NCBI GenBank assembly: GCA_002633005.1
Contig: NMRA01001273.1
Location: 1 to 27,124 of the forward strand
DNA: 27,124 bases
Direction of reading: 5' to 3'
DNA from: Phoronis australis
Lineage: Eukaryota; Phoronida; Phoronidae
Part shown: positions 1-9,736 of the stretch, one piece after another
Position numbering within the stretch: the stretch's first letter is position 1
Layout of the letters: the number at the start of each line of letters is the position of its first letter
Notes under the pieces: generated by a model
The model's database searches: none
What the model was told of the DNA's origin: nothing
Seen by the model: only the letters and a program-made list of their open reading frames with translations
Program-made: the position numbers and the translations under genes

Positions 1-932
1 AGTGGTTTTAAAAAACAATCGGTAAACTCACCGATTTTTGTCTCATTACTTTGATACGTGTCTCTTCCGATAAGTAAGTACCTAACGTGCAGACGAGCAC
101 TCCAAATTGGAACGCTAAGTCCCGCGTGGTTGCGCTGCACGCGAAACAAGATGGCGGACGAACTTTGGAGCCTGACGAAAATAGGTAACCGGACGATATT
201 CCCTGGCCGAGGGAACTAATCTGGACCTGCCATTTATCTGCAGGAAGCGAATTCTAGAAATCAGCTACATTGTTTATTGCCTAAACTAAGCTGAGTTAAG
301 ATCTTAGAGTTGAGTTAAGTGATTTAGTCCCATTCACACACAGCCTAGCAAGTGCGAACTAGGCTACAACTCAACTTTGCACTTGTGGTACTTACCCCAC
401 TTTTAAGTAGAGTGCCCGGTAATTGTTTACAATATGACGACATTGACCTACACACATTGGTATCGTTCGATTCCTTGCAACGTTATCTTTCCAAAAGTAT
501 ATGAGTGTATCGCCCACCGCGATTTCTCCGTATTTTCTAGTCGAATTTCGGTTCGCACTCTTTCCCAGTTGACACTGCCATGTTAGCTCAACTCAAGATT
601 ACAGCGACACCTGTTGTTAATGAATGAAACAGCATCATCGATTCTGAATGGTGTTTGCCTGTGCGAGATTCCCGCTAAAGTTTTCCTGACATAATATGGA
701 GGAACAAGTAGCAGCATTTCACCTTTTCCAATTATTTAAAATTGTGACCATTTGACCATTTTTCCACGAAATTGTCTAAAGTGATACCCTTTTCACCAAT
801 TTGGACCTCAAAAACAACCTCCGCTTTTTTCGCGAATTGAGTCGGCTAACAGATGCGTACCAGGGTCTTCATAGGATCGAATTCGATCCCTTGGGACCGT
901 AACTCGGGCAGGTGATAGACGGGTCTCTGTCA
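1..932. other. Unique 5' flank, no established gene
   Basis: No long reading frame is present. The stretch starts with a small hairpin near 18-37 (AATCGGT / ACCGATT around a 6-base loop). It is moderately CpG-rich around 80-230, where a short candidate first exon is described separately. From about 250 to 930 it is AT-rich sequence without recognised repeats or coding periodicity. I see no tRNA, no transposon terminus and no clear promoter beyond the candidate at 140-184. Confidence 0.5.
151..184 (+). CDS. Possible first coding exon with YY1-like start context
   Basis: An ATG lies in the context CAAGATGGCGGAC, which matches the YY1 element often found at animal start codons and also gives a good Kozak context (A at -3, G at +4). 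Eleven codons are open (MADELWSLTKI), followed by one extra base and a donor-like GTAACC at 185. The surroundings are CpG-rich, as expected of a housekeeping promoter. No downstream exon could be linked. If unspliced, the frame stops after about 24 codons. The product is not recognised, and the call rests only on start-site and splice signals; a chance match is quite possible. Confidence 0.2.
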
Positions 933-1007
933 CATGTCGTGAACACATCCACTAAAACAAGAAACTGTAGGAACACAGCATTTATCCACCTTCACTCTTA
1001 TCAGGCT
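933..1007 (+). repeat. Detached 5' terminus of repeat family R1
   Basis: These 75 bases are identical to the first 75 bases of the full R1 copy at 1085-1159 and lie 152 bp upstream of it in direct orientation. The intervening 77 bases (1008-1084) are not part of the family. The identity suggests a recent local duplication of the R1 end, or an older R1 copy interrupted by the next insertion. No coding function is seen; the short frame covering it is a by-product of the repeat. Confidence 0.75.
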
Positions 1008-1519
1008 ATTTTATCAAAATTAAGGCGCGCTGTCGATTTTTTTATCCCCGTTTGCTGGCTGGTAACAGTACAGGCACTGCTCCACATGTCGTGAACACAT
1101 CCACTAAAACAAGAAACTGTAGGAACACAGCATTTATCCACCTTCACTCTTATCAGGCTTCTATTGTGAGTCAGCATGCGTGAATAATTGGCTGATAAGC
1201 CACCTCTGGAACTACTTTTGGCTGAATGGATGACCAGGCCATAAAATGATAATATTGGCCAAGACCAGTTACTAATGCAACAAAGAATAATGTCGTAGTA
1301 TCACCTAGCCTTGGTGGAAAGCTGTATACTGTATTGGCTCTAATAAACGCATAGAAAAAATCATTTCACGGGGAGGGGATTCTTATTGTAGCCTACGGCA
1401 GTTGAAAGCCGGTTTCCCCAACGGGTAAAATCGGAAGCGAGGATTCATAAAATTTACGCTTTGTGACGAATTTTTAGCCTATGACAGTCTTTCTACAAAA
1501 TTGTGGTGCATTGCTATGA

Positions 1520-1706
1520 ACTTCCGTTGTTAAATTATGATAATTTTTCAAAAAATTGTGCTCATCACAGGGCGAAAACTTGCCGACTGATGCGTCGCCG
1601 CTGAATCGCCATCGTACTTCCGTTGTTAAATTACAATAATTTTTCAAAAAATTGTGCTCATCACAGGGCGAAAACTTGCCGACTGATGCGTCTGAATCAC
1701 GATCGT
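1520..1706 (+). repeat. 96-bp tandem duplication inside R1 copy A
   Basis: The block starting ACTTCCGTTGTTAAATTA occurs at 1520 and again at 1616, a period of 96 bases, and runs through the shared CTCATCACAGGGCGAAAAC segment. Copies B and C of the family carry this block once, so the duplication happened after copy A separated from them. The two units differ at a few positions only (for example ATGATAAT against ACAATAAT). Confidence 0.85.
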
Positions 1707-2125
1707 CAATAGGAAAACTTGAACTCTTGAATAAAAATATAGTTTCGACTCAACAAATTACCTGAAATCTTCCTTGTTTTACAATTTTTAAAGTTCATGT
1801 GGAGTCCAGATTAATTGCGATTAAGTCCAAATCTGCGCTACATCGTACCCCACAACACGAGAAAAATCTCTGGATGAACACACACGTTGTTGTCACGTGA
1901 CGTTTGTTTTGAAGTTCGTCTGCGTATGAGAGTGAGTGAGCGTGCGTGTGCGGGTCATCGACGACAGACTTTTTTGTTACAAAAGGCGGAGGATTATGCA
2001 AGAAAATGACGTTTACTAGATTGTTTTTCACTTAAACGGCTGCAACATGCAAGGTGAGTGCTGGTTAGCTCACAGATTTTGTGTGCACAGGCCGACTGTC
2101 GTTAGCTCTGCCGTGGAGTATTAAA

Positions 2126-2495
2126 AGTCCAAGGCTCGATCTACATGTTGGGGACGAGGTGAACTACACGGGCTGTGTGAAATTTCTGGGTCTAACGGAG
2201 ACACTGATGCAGTGGTCAGCCAGTTCGCTGTGTCAAGACTATAGTCAAAATCCAAATTCGTTTTATCGTGTCCCTGTCAATAATAACGGCATGCTAAAGC
2301 CTTCTTAAAATAGTCCAAGGCTCGATCTACATGTTGGGGACGAGGTGAACTACCCGGGCTGAGTGAAATTTCTGGGTCTAACGGAGACACTGACGCAGTG
2401 GTCAGCCAGCTCGCTGTATCAAGACTATAGTCAAAATCCAAATTCGTTTTATCGTGTCCCTGTCAATAATAACGGCATGCTAAAGCCTTCTTAAT
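2126..2495 (+). repeat. 186-bp tandem duplication in the copy-A insert
   Basis: Two direct copies begin AGTCCAAGGCTCGATCTAC at 2126 and 2312. They differ at only a few positions. The first unit is open as part of a 75-codon frame (2081-2308) with a segment LDLHVGDEVNYTGCVKFLG. In the second unit one change turns a TGT codon into TGA, so the frame is closed. The phrase vaguely recalls CAP-Gly domains (VGDxV...GxVxFLG) but lacks their later GKNDG core, so I do not assign it. Copies B and C of the R1 family lack the unit. It may be a captured, duplicated exon fragment. Confidence 0.6.
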
Positions 2496-3107
2496 TTTCG
2501 TACTTCAGGAATATAACAACCACGTCTTTTGTACACATATGCGCACGCCGCAGATCACATCTCGGAAATTACCGATTTGATGGATGACAATGAATGAACA
2601 CCATGAAATTAACAACGTCGTTTTACAGCTTGTAAGATTCATAATAAACGTACGTATTTTGAATATTGCAATGCATGTGTTCCAAAATCTAAATAACTTG
2701 GGTCCTATATTTTTGTATTAGTGCGCGCCGAATGAAAGCAATCGTGAGTGTTGCTGTGTTGCAAATCTCTTATCCTGGGCCGATTTGAAAAATTCAAAGT
2801 TGTACTCATATTTGTTTTCGCTCCTCTTTTCAAATATTACGGTAAAAACTACGTAAAACTCTCTCCATAAAAAGTACAGTCTGCTAGCTAGATTGTAATC
2901 AGCTGATCATATCCGCATGAGCGAAGCCAATTATCCTCGCTCGTGACTCGATGACTAGAGCAGCTTGGCGGCATCCCTTTGATCGTGAGCCGAGTGCGAC
3001 TCAGCCAAGGTGGATAAATACGGTCTAGTTCAATTTTCCATACCCCACCGTTTACCTTAACCACTGGGGTTAGGACCAATCTTATTTAGTGGGAATGTTC
3101 ATAGCAT

Positions 3108-4870
3108 CTAAAGAAAAGACGGGGTTTCCAAGGTAGTACACATACTACCGAAGTGCCCACCGATGTAAGACTCAATGTGCTTTTAAGAGAACACTTCCTT
3201 CGACACTTCTTTCGGAAAATTATCAAGCGGGTTACCAAATCATACAATTAATATTTATTAAGCACTGAAGTCCATATCATGATTATATAATATAAATTAT
3301 TGACCAACGATGGCCAGAATGTTAACTATGGGATCACAAGAAATAATTTAAATAAGTAACAGCGAATTAATAAGAACAATGAATAAATAAATAAAAATAA
3401 ATAATAATAAATAAAGAATAATCAAACAACTATATGATAATATAACAATAATAAAATTAGTAAATAAGTAGTAATCGTAAATATTATAATCTTTTAGATC
3501 TGATTGTATTATAACTGCAGAAAGAAATGAAACAAAGTAATCAATGGGCATAGAATAAACTAATCAATAATTCCCAAAATCTTGCAACCAACCATAATTT
3601 TCAATATAAGCGATCAAATGCAGGGAACAGTTAAAACATGTTCAAATCACCCGGTCCATCCCTGGTTGACTGGCAGCAGTTTCACACAAAACATTCTTTG
3701 TTTCAATCGTGAACATCGTGTATCTTAATCAGTAGGGAAGCAAAAAGTCACGAATTTTCAATTAACTGTTGCTGCAGACGCAGGTATTGCAAAAAGCACC
3801 GTTGCTGTTTACCGATTGGAGCCGTCATGTCTTGCCATATTTGTTTATTGCACACAAGTCCGCTAGACGTCTCTACGGTCCAATAACAATAGCCGCCAGT
3901 GGCCGTCCAATGGGATTTCGCTAGGTGGTTTGTCTACCTCTCAACGGTCTCTGGACACGACATGACCTTACTCGGAAGCCAGACAGCGCGTGGCACGCGG
4001 TCCGCCATATTGATGATGAATGCTATGTAAACAAAAGCACGGTGGCCTTATGGAAGCCGGGGAATTTTCAGAATAAAATTTGAAATTTTAAGAATGATTC
4101 CATATAAAAACCATATGAAAATGAAAAATCACTATATACTCAAAAATTCATACAGAGCTAATACTTTGTGCATGTGTTGAGATGCTGGCCCAAAGTACAC
4201 TGCTGCAATATTTGCACTCAATGACCTTTGGTTACCGAGATATGACCTATTTGGCTATAAAGGCATATTTTGCATTTTTTCATGTCGGTAAAACTGCATT
4301 TTTTGAACGGCAAAAATCAGACTTGGAAAACTGGTGACAAAGTTTGACATTGATGGTCATAAAGACTAATGTAAGGTTAGTAAGAAAATGAAATTTGCAA
4401 CTCATAGGTATAATCAAATTTCCAGCAGGGGAGAAAACTCTGAGACCACTTTTCAGGCCAGTCACTAGTGGTAAGATGTTGCTTAACCTGCCTGCTATAT
4501 CGGAATATATTTGAAGTTGAAATTCTCTGTGTAGACTCTTATAAGATTGAACTTTGATAATTGCTTTTAAAAAAACTTGTCTCTTATATATTTAGAGCTA
4601 AACGTGGCCCTCGAATTTGGGCATTTTTGTGATGTGGCCTTACTCTGACTGTCAAGAGAATTGAGGCTACTCTTTTAGTTTAGAGATATCACCTAAAATA
4701 TATGATCAAATATCGGCAATGCGATATCACAAAACTTTGAATTTCACTTTTGAGACCCCAATTTTTTAAAACACTCCATTCTTTGTTTAACTTTACCAAT
4801 AGCACTTTAGGGTTCGAGATTACATGCACTTCCTGTCACTGCAAAGAGTATGGAGGAATTTCCTAATTGT
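3108..4870. other. AT-rich intergenic stretch without a supported gene
   Basis: From 3230 to 3560 the sequence is A/T-rich low complexity with AATAAATAAAT runs that generate a spurious minus-strand hydrophobic frame. From 3780 to 4015 it becomes more GC-rich and promoter-like (separate entry). From 4080 to 4870 nothing recognisable is seen: no transposon ends, no long frame, no RNA gene. Confidence 0.5.
3860..4015 (-). promoter_or_regulatory. Possible start region: YY1-like ATGGCGGAC and CCAAT motifs
   Basis: On the minus strand ATGGCGGAC starts at 4008 in the context CAATATGGCGGACC, close to the YY1 consensus. The frame is open for about 24 codons, and a donor-like GTAAGG lies inside it. 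CCAAT motifs occur on the plus strand near 3880 and 3908. The orientation and any product remain unclear; this is motif evidence only. Confidence 0.15.
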
Positions 4871-4897
4871 ACATTTGGTTAATTTTCTTTACAAAAG

Positions 4898-5068
4898 AGT
4901 AATCGCGGAGAAAATGTGGCCTTCATTAGCTGTGTTAAAGACGTCAGAAGTCATCTGAAGTCGTGCAAAGTGCCACAGAAGTTTGAAAGTATATCGGAAT
5001 TACAGCTGATTCTTGCCAGAGCTGGAGATAGGAGGTTGGACTGGCAAACCAATGGAAATGCGCCGTGA
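4898..5068 (+). CDS. Possible terminal exon, product unknown
   Basis: A pyrimidine-rich tract ending TTTTCTTTACAAAAG is followed by 56 open codons and a TGA at 5066. The predicted segment starts SNRGENVAFISCVKDVRSHL and ends ...DRRLDWQTNGNAP; its mixed composition looks more like protein than the simple AT-rich frames around it. An in-frame TAA lies just upstream of the putative acceptor, as expected at an intron. I do not recognise a family. It lies 245 bp left of the Ginger1 insertion and could be a host exon or an old transposon fragment. Confidence 0.22.
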   Translation, partial: SNRGENVAFISCVKDVRSHLKSCKVPQKFESISELQLILARAGDRRLDWQTNGNAP

Positions 5069-5309
5069 TATATTTACACATCGACATGAGTTTGGACTTG
5101 GCTTTAAGACAACAATTGACGTGCTGTTATCCAGAACACACAGCATATTGTCAGAGGGATAAACCAGGAACAAGCAAAACAGGATCTGACGTCATCTCTC
5201 ACCTCACACCAAGTTTTGGTTGTAATGGATTTTGCAATGAAGTTCAAACCCATCAGTTTCCGTGAGGCACAACCCGACTGGTTTGGAAAAAAGGATCTCA
5301 TGGCATGTG

Positions 5310-5313
5310 GCGG
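5310..5313 (+). repeat. Left target-site copy of Ginger1 (GCGG)
   Basis: The four bases directly before the left terminus are GCGG, and those directly after the right terminus (17347-17350) are CCGG. Ginger1 elements are described as inserting with CCGG- or CCGT-type 4-bp duplications, so this is most simply a CCGG duplication whose left copy has one C-to-G change. Confidence 0.6.
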
Positions 5314-5352
5314 TGTCGCGTGAAATTTCTTCCCCGTGAAATTTCTTCCCAA
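5314..5352 (+). repeat. Ginger1 left terminal inverted repeat (39 bp)
   Basis: The repeat starts TGTCG, then has two back-to-back copies of the 16-mer CGTGAAATTTCTTCCC (5319-5334 and 5335-5350), then AA. It is a perfect inverse match to 17308-17346. The doubled 16-mer is the likely transposase recognition unit. Confidence 0.95.
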
Positions 5353-6495
5353 ATGAAAACGGCAAAGCACAGCTGTAAAATAAGCCTAAAAATATAAATT
5401 CACTACGTGTGTGATAATGTAACGATTTTAGTCAATTGCCATTGTTATGTTAGACTATAGATTTACTTCAATTCAGTCGCCGGTCACTGGGCGGGCTTGC
5501 GCACGTATGGCCTATACTTTGCAGGTTGTGATCATGTTTTTGTTTGTTTTATTGTACTCTGTCAACTGTATTATGAGCTAATATTACTGATGTTAATAAA
5601 CCTGTCACCCTCTGTCTCGCTCTCTCTGTCTCTTTTTCTCTACTTGCGGGGCGGAATCCCGTTAGCTAGGTAGGATCGTGCCCCTGCACGACTGCCGTGG
5701 AGTGCATCCGGACCGGGGAGTCCTCTGTTGAAAGGCAAATTAGTAAAAAGCTCTTTCAAAAAGTGACATTCTGTAGACTCTATACTTAAAATTGATTCAT
5801 AAGATTAAAATATTTCTGAATTTCATTTCCTGGCCTGGGCGTCGCCTGACCTTAGGCCCGTCGCGGTGAAGACGCGACGCTCTTCGTCATCACTCCGATC
5901 TGAGTGTTCTTTTTCGCTTGTACTGAATTTCCTTCAAGAATATGTTAGAAAAGGCGTAAATTAGTATTGACTGAGGGAGACTGAGCAGCGCGAAATTGGT
6001 GACGACTGCGGACGGCGCTAAGCTGGTGACGACCAGAAGAAACGGTCCTGTTATCTTTCGCACAGATTATCAGAAACATGTCAGAAATACTCGAATGGGT
6101 AAAAATACTCGGTTGGGTATATTCCCAGTAAGGCATTATCATTTGTTATGATACGTAATAAGTTAAAATAATCGACGCCCACCTGTATGACCGAAGGCGA
6201 TGATCCCGGAGAAAATAGGTGTCCTGTGTGAAATAGTGTTCCTACATCATCAAACGCATCTTTCAGGAAAGTCTTACAAAAATGTACACTAAAAGAAAAC
6301 ACAGAAATTGGAAACCTTGTTTTTTCCAGGAAATTCGGTTCATGAGATTCGGAAAAAGGGAAATTTTCAAAATCGGTTTAGGAAAGCTCCAGCAAGCGAA
6401 ATAATTAGCGAGAATCAGGAAAAGTATTAAAAACTCCAAGATCATTTTACAAAATCAAACGCCGTGGGAAGGGACCATCACAGCTACAATGGGTA
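5353..6495. other. Ginger1 left interior, non-coding
   Basis: No gene is supported here. Around 5605-5640 there is a CT-rich tract (TCTCGCTCTCTCTGTCTC) after an AATAAA at about 5595. Around 5640-5720 and 5820-5890 the sequence is GC-rich. The minus-strand frames at 5945-6445 are short and compositionally biased, without domain features. I see no internal copy of the terminal 16-mer on this side, in contrast to the right side. Confidence 0.5.
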
Positions 6496-6640
6496 CAGTG
6501 GCGGATTTAGGATATCACGTACAAGGGGGGGGGGGCAACTTTTTGTCAGGCTGTAAGCATTTGCGCAAACTGAACCACGATTGTAGATGCGCATAGCACC
6601 GAAGTGGGGGACCCCTGGGCCCCCCCTAAATCCGCCTATG
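6496..6640. mobile_element. 145-bp hAT-like MITE
   Basis: The element begins CAGTGGCGGATTTAGG and its end, read in reverse complement, begins CATAGGCGGATTTAGG followed by a G run, so the termini are about 16-bp inverted repeats. GGGTA lies directly on both sides (6491-6495 and 6641-6645). CAGTGGCGGAT ends with a flanking G/C run are typical of small hAT-derived MITEs, whose duplications are usually 8 bp. A diverged 8-bp duplication (AATGGGTA/ATGGGGTA, with the boundary shifted) is an alternative reading. It encodes nothing. Confidence 0.7.
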
Positions 6641-6645
6641 GGGTA

Positions 6646-6971
6646 AAAATTGTAGTAGAATATTTACACTTCCTTGGTAAGGAAACTGAATTCGCAGATT
6701 AAAAATCTTTGAATGCGCCCTGAGCGCGTGGAGCGCTCCTAAAATGCCTGAGATCAATCCTTGATAAACAAGACTATTTTAGTCTGTTATATTCCATAGT
6801 GTTGTATATCAAGGAACTTGCAAATATATAGGTAGTAGGAATTACTTACTTCATGCGGGAACAAGACGAACGAGTATCCTGCTTGAATTGAAATAAGGTG
6901 CCTATCAAACCTTATAAAAAACAAAGTTATCTATCTTGAGAATTCGTAAAGACTAAAAATGTCGAAGAAAA
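6646..6971. other. No gene seen
   Basis: AT-rich Ginger1 interior. Apart from a short GC patch near 6715-6740 (GCGCGTGGAGCGCTCC) nothing recognisable is present. Confidence 0.5.
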
Positions 6972-7135
6972 TTATTTCTTGACCAAAGAAATTGAAGGCC
7001 TTTGTATCTTTCGCAAAACATGAGAATTCAGTATCCTATTTTTAATTAAACGTTATTTCTTGACCAAAGAAATTGAAGGCCTTGGTATTTTTCGCAAAAC
7101 TTGAGAATTTAGTATCCTAATTTTAATTGAACGTT
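6972..7135 (+). repeat. 81-bp tandem duplication
   Basis: Two direct units begin TTATTTCTTGACCAAAGAAA at 6972 and 7053. They share GTATC/GTATTTTTCGCAAAAC and GAGAATT(C/T)AGTATCCTA segments and differ at several positions. Each unit contains the inverted pair TTTCTTG / CAAAGAAA. Confidence 0.85.
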
Positions 7136-7895
7136 TTTGCAAAAAAGCTTGACTTTGTATTCTTGGTTGATCACGGATATTTCGTTTTCATACTTATTTT
7201 GCGGGAGACGTCTCCTGCTGGAAAATTGTCAGCCTACCTGTCTGATGTAAATCGCTAATAACATCAAACTGAAAATACTTCAACGTACCCAAATGTGATT
7301 TTACTCTGGCTGGCGCCAGAAAGACTGGAACTGACGCTTGTTTTTTCTTCATAAAACGAAAGCATAGGGACCTACTCTTTATTTATATGTGGGTGTGTGT
7401 GAGTGTATATTTAAACACTGCACTATTGTAGGCCCCTAAATTAGTAATATTCCATCGATTTTGGCTCAATATTCAATGTTGCCCACTTATTTATTTTCGG
7501 GTTATCAATCCAGTTTAAAGATGTCCTTCAAGGAATTATCTCAGTGCATTGTAAAGATAACTGATTTTTCTGAGTCCAGAATTCTTTGTAGGCCCATAAA
7601 GGAAATGGACCGTACCTAGAAATGTTGTGTGACATTATTCAAGTTAAAGAATTATTATCCCTCAATTTTCTGTGTGGAGGTTAAGTTGATTCACCAAAGA
7701 ATCCCAATAAAACTTTTTATTACCTATAAGTTTATTGGTTAGCAGTGAAACATGCTCAGGCAAGTTTTCATTTATTGAGAAGTCAGTAAATATTTTACAA
7801 GAAATTAGGTGTTCTATAACTTGATAAGATATGAAAGCCAAACATCTAGCATGAATGGGACCAAAGCTAGAATTTGTAAATATTTTTGTACAAAC
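7136..7895. other. No gene seen
   Basis: AT-rich Ginger1 interior without a long frame. A short GTGTGTGTGAGTGT tract occurs near 7390-7405. No transposon termini or RNA genes are recognised. Confidence 0.5.
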
Positions 7896-8345
7896 TTAGA
7901 CCAAAATCGCTTTCAAAATCTTCATTTTTAGAGCATATCATCATGTCTAATGAAAGTCTTGGAGACAAAAACACATGTTCCTTTACTTGATTACCTTAGA
8001 GAGCCAAAAGGCTAGCACCACTAGGGCCAATAATGAAATTCGCACAAATTTTACTATGTATTCAAACCAAAATCGCTTTCAAAATCTACAATTCTGGGAG
8101 CACATCTGCGAAAGTTGGTACAGTACATATTCATCATGTCTAATGAAAGTCTTGGAGACAAAAACACATGTTCCTTAACTTGGTTAACTGTGAGAAGCAA
8201 AAANCAGTACATATTCATCATGTCTAATGAAAGTCTTGGAGACAGAAACACATGTTCCTATACTTGATTACCTCTGAGAGTCAAAAGGCTAGCATGACTA
8301 GGGAAACTTGGTACAGTAGACATTCACCATGTCTAATGAAAGCCT
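7896..8345 (+). repeat. Irregular tandem repeat around a CATCATGTCTAATGAAAG core, with an unresolved base
   Basis: The core recurs at 7938, 8131, 8215 and (variant) 8324, followed by TCTTGGAGACAAAAACACATG in the first three. The flanking phrase ACCAAAATCGCTTTCAAAATCT precedes copies one and two, so the larger unit is about 165-190 bp with internal deletions giving shorter later units. The only N of the window is at 8204, at a unit junction, so the copy number in the assembly may be wrong. The frames on both strands here are products of the repeat. Confidence 0.85.
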
Positions 8346-9090
8346 ACAACACCTAAAAACTATCATATCTAGGTTCCAATTGGAAAGCATCACAAGCGTG
8401 TGAGTCATCATGTTGATCAAGTCTTTGCCATACACCAACGCGGCTGGAAATGAAGACAAAAATAAGTTAAACATTACTCAAAAAACAAAAAATCACAATT
8501 TTTAGTAATGGTATCCCGATAGCTGTAATTTTTTAATATTTTTTATATTTCATTAAATATATATGTAGCAAACAGAATTTAATAAACCACAGAAATTTAA
8601 TTTCCTGATTCCTCAACAAACAACGACCAATCAAATATGACACATGACAATTAAGACCTCAAAACTTAAAAACATCTAAGGAAAGTTCAGAACTACCAAA
8701 TACTGCAAAGGCTATTGATCTTTTAGAAATGAGTGGTAGTTACACTCTCATTTATTTAATGTAAAGGAGAACAAGATAAAGTACAATACACAAAATAAAA
8801 TTAAAGGATGCAAAAGTATTTACCCCGCTGATGATGCCTGATGGGAGTTCCCACCACATAGAAAACAGAAGACTGACTTGAATGGGTTTATCCTAATAGC
8901 ACCACCAATCATATAATCCCTTCTAATGTCCCTGAAGATTTAGTACCACCAGTGGAGCTGTGAAGCAGATAAAAGAGAACTGTACCCCATGTCCAGAGGT
9001 GTCTGTAAATGCACTAAGTATTTCTTATGGTCACCCAACCATACGCAGGCACCACATGATTACAAAGCTGATAATTACCACCAAATCAAC
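8346..9090. other. Upstream region of the SGNH gene, no gene seen
   Basis: AT-rich sequence with A-runs near 8480-8560. A short plus-strand frame (8960-9157) ends immediately before the SGNH start but has no recognisable domain and overlaps the promoter motifs, so I treat it as chance. Confidence 0.4.
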
Positions 9091-9094
9091 TGTG

Positions 9095-9160
9095 ATTGGA
9101 GGATGCTACTACATACAACTTGCGTATAAAAGGAGACAACTAAATCAAAACTCTTAGTTC
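9095..9160 (+). promoter_or_regulatory. Compact CCAAT-TATA-Inr promoter of the SGNH gene
   Basis: An inverted CCAAT box (ATTGG, 9095-9099), a TATA box (TATAAAAG, 9125-9132) and an initiator-like TTAGTTC (9154-9160) are arranged at about -61, -31 and +1 relative to the A at 9156. This is the canonical polymerase II spacing. The ATG follows only 8 bases later in the context ACCATGA, so the predicted leader is extremely short. The start site itself is an inference from spacing. Confidence 0.6.
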
Positions 9161-9163
9161 ACC

Positions 9164-9736
9164 ATGACCATGCCAACAAAAGTACTAGTGATCGGGAGTA
9201 GCTATATACGAAGGCTACAAGAGCACATCACTCATAACCACCTGAGCAACAGATTTCAATTAAGCGACGAGAGTCTCCACATCAAACTACATGGTAAAGG
9301 TGGTCTCACGTGTACCAAGCTACGGGCCAATGAACTGCATGTACTGCAATCTTACCAACCCCATGTGGCTGTACTCCATGTTGGTGGCAATGATTTGAGT
9401 AGTTTACCTGTGGAGACAGTGCTGTACGACATCCTAGCACTGTTGAGCCTCCTGCACCATCAGCATGGCGTCAAGGTTATTGTTGTCTGCTCAGTCCTGT
9501 ACAGATACAACATACCACATTTTACAGACAAGGCTGACGAGCTCAACCACAGATTAGAGACCACAGTGCGTGACCTCTCCTATGTCAAGTTTTGGAAACA
9601 CCAAAGATTCCAGAACAATATGAAGCTAGTACACCGGGATCGTGTGCACCTCAGCAAAGCAGGAAATGATCGTTTATACAGATCACTGAAGAGTGCCATA
9701 GTTCTTGGCTTGTCCAGTGTAAAGGGACTTCAGTGA
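9164..9736 (+). CDS. SGNH/GDSL-hydrolase-like protein carried by the Ginger1 element
   Basis: The 190-residue intact frame fits the SGNH hydrolase (flavodoxin-like esterase/lipase) fold. Block I reads VLVIGSSYIRRL (residues 7-18) with the likely nucleophile Ser13; the usual Asp of GDS is replaced by Ser12. Block II glycines are at GKGG 44-47. Block III is GGND (74-77) with Asn76. Block V is DRVH (159-162), giving the Asp159/His162 pair. Length is close to a minimal SGNH domain; there is no signal peptide or membrane segment, so a cytoplasmic or nuclear protein is likely. SGNH domains of this kind occur in several animal transposon groups (for example as the esterase of CR1 ORF1), where the substrate is unknown. 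The first ATG (9164) is chosen for its context; a second in-frame ATG lies at 9170. Transcription converges on the transposase gene. Function in transposition is unproven. Confidence 0.8.
   Translation: MTMPTKVLVIGSSYIRRLQEHITHNHLSNRFQLSDESLHIKLHGKGGLTCTKLRANELHVLQSYQPHVAVLHVGGNDLSSLPVETVLYDILALLSLLHHQHGVKVIVVCSVLYRYNIPHFTDKADELNHRLETTVRDLSYVKFWKHQRFQNNMKLVHRDRVHLSKAGNDRLYRSLKSAIVLGLSSVKGLQ

Larger units (their letters stand above)
1085..3107 (+). mobile_element. Repeat family R1, copy A (non-autonomous, about 2.0 kb)
   Basis: This copy aligns almost end to end with 18234-19724 and over its first 1.0 kb with 24595-25539. It begins CATGTCGTGAACACATCC and ends GGGAATGTTCATAGCAT. The reverse complement of the end (ATGCTATGAACATTCCCACTAAA) pairs with the start (ATGTCGTGAACACATCCACTAAA), and a second inner block TTTATCCACCTT occurs inverted at both ends, so the termini are imperfect inverted repeats. 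No transposase is encoded. Compared with copy B it carries about 490 extra bases (about 2057-2545), including a 186-bp tandem duplication. A conserved CACGTGACG lies near 1895. No target-site duplication is obvious, so the superfamily is unassigned. Confidence 0.7.

Noticed and set aside
1795-2031. Minus-strand frame conserved between R1 copies A and B (also 18823-19098)
   Set aside because: The similarity follows from DNA homology of the repeat; the frame is open only in part of the copies, has no domain, and shows no preference for synonymous change that I can see.
2054-2090. Mini-intron GTGAGTG...TGCACAG in R1 copy A
   Set aside because: The signals look good, but 37 bases is below the usable intron length in animals.
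2888-3079. Minus-strand 63-codon frame shared with 19504-19695
   Set aside because: It lies at the R1 terminus and includes the inverted repeat itself, so it is structural, not coding.
3348-3551. Minus-strand hydrophobic 67-codon frame
   Set aside because: It results from AATAAATAAA-type low complexity and has no start context or conservation evidence.
8054-8251. Frames on both strands across the N-containing repeat
   Set aside because: The translated sequences are themselves tandem repeats created by the DNA repeat, and one spans an unresolved base.
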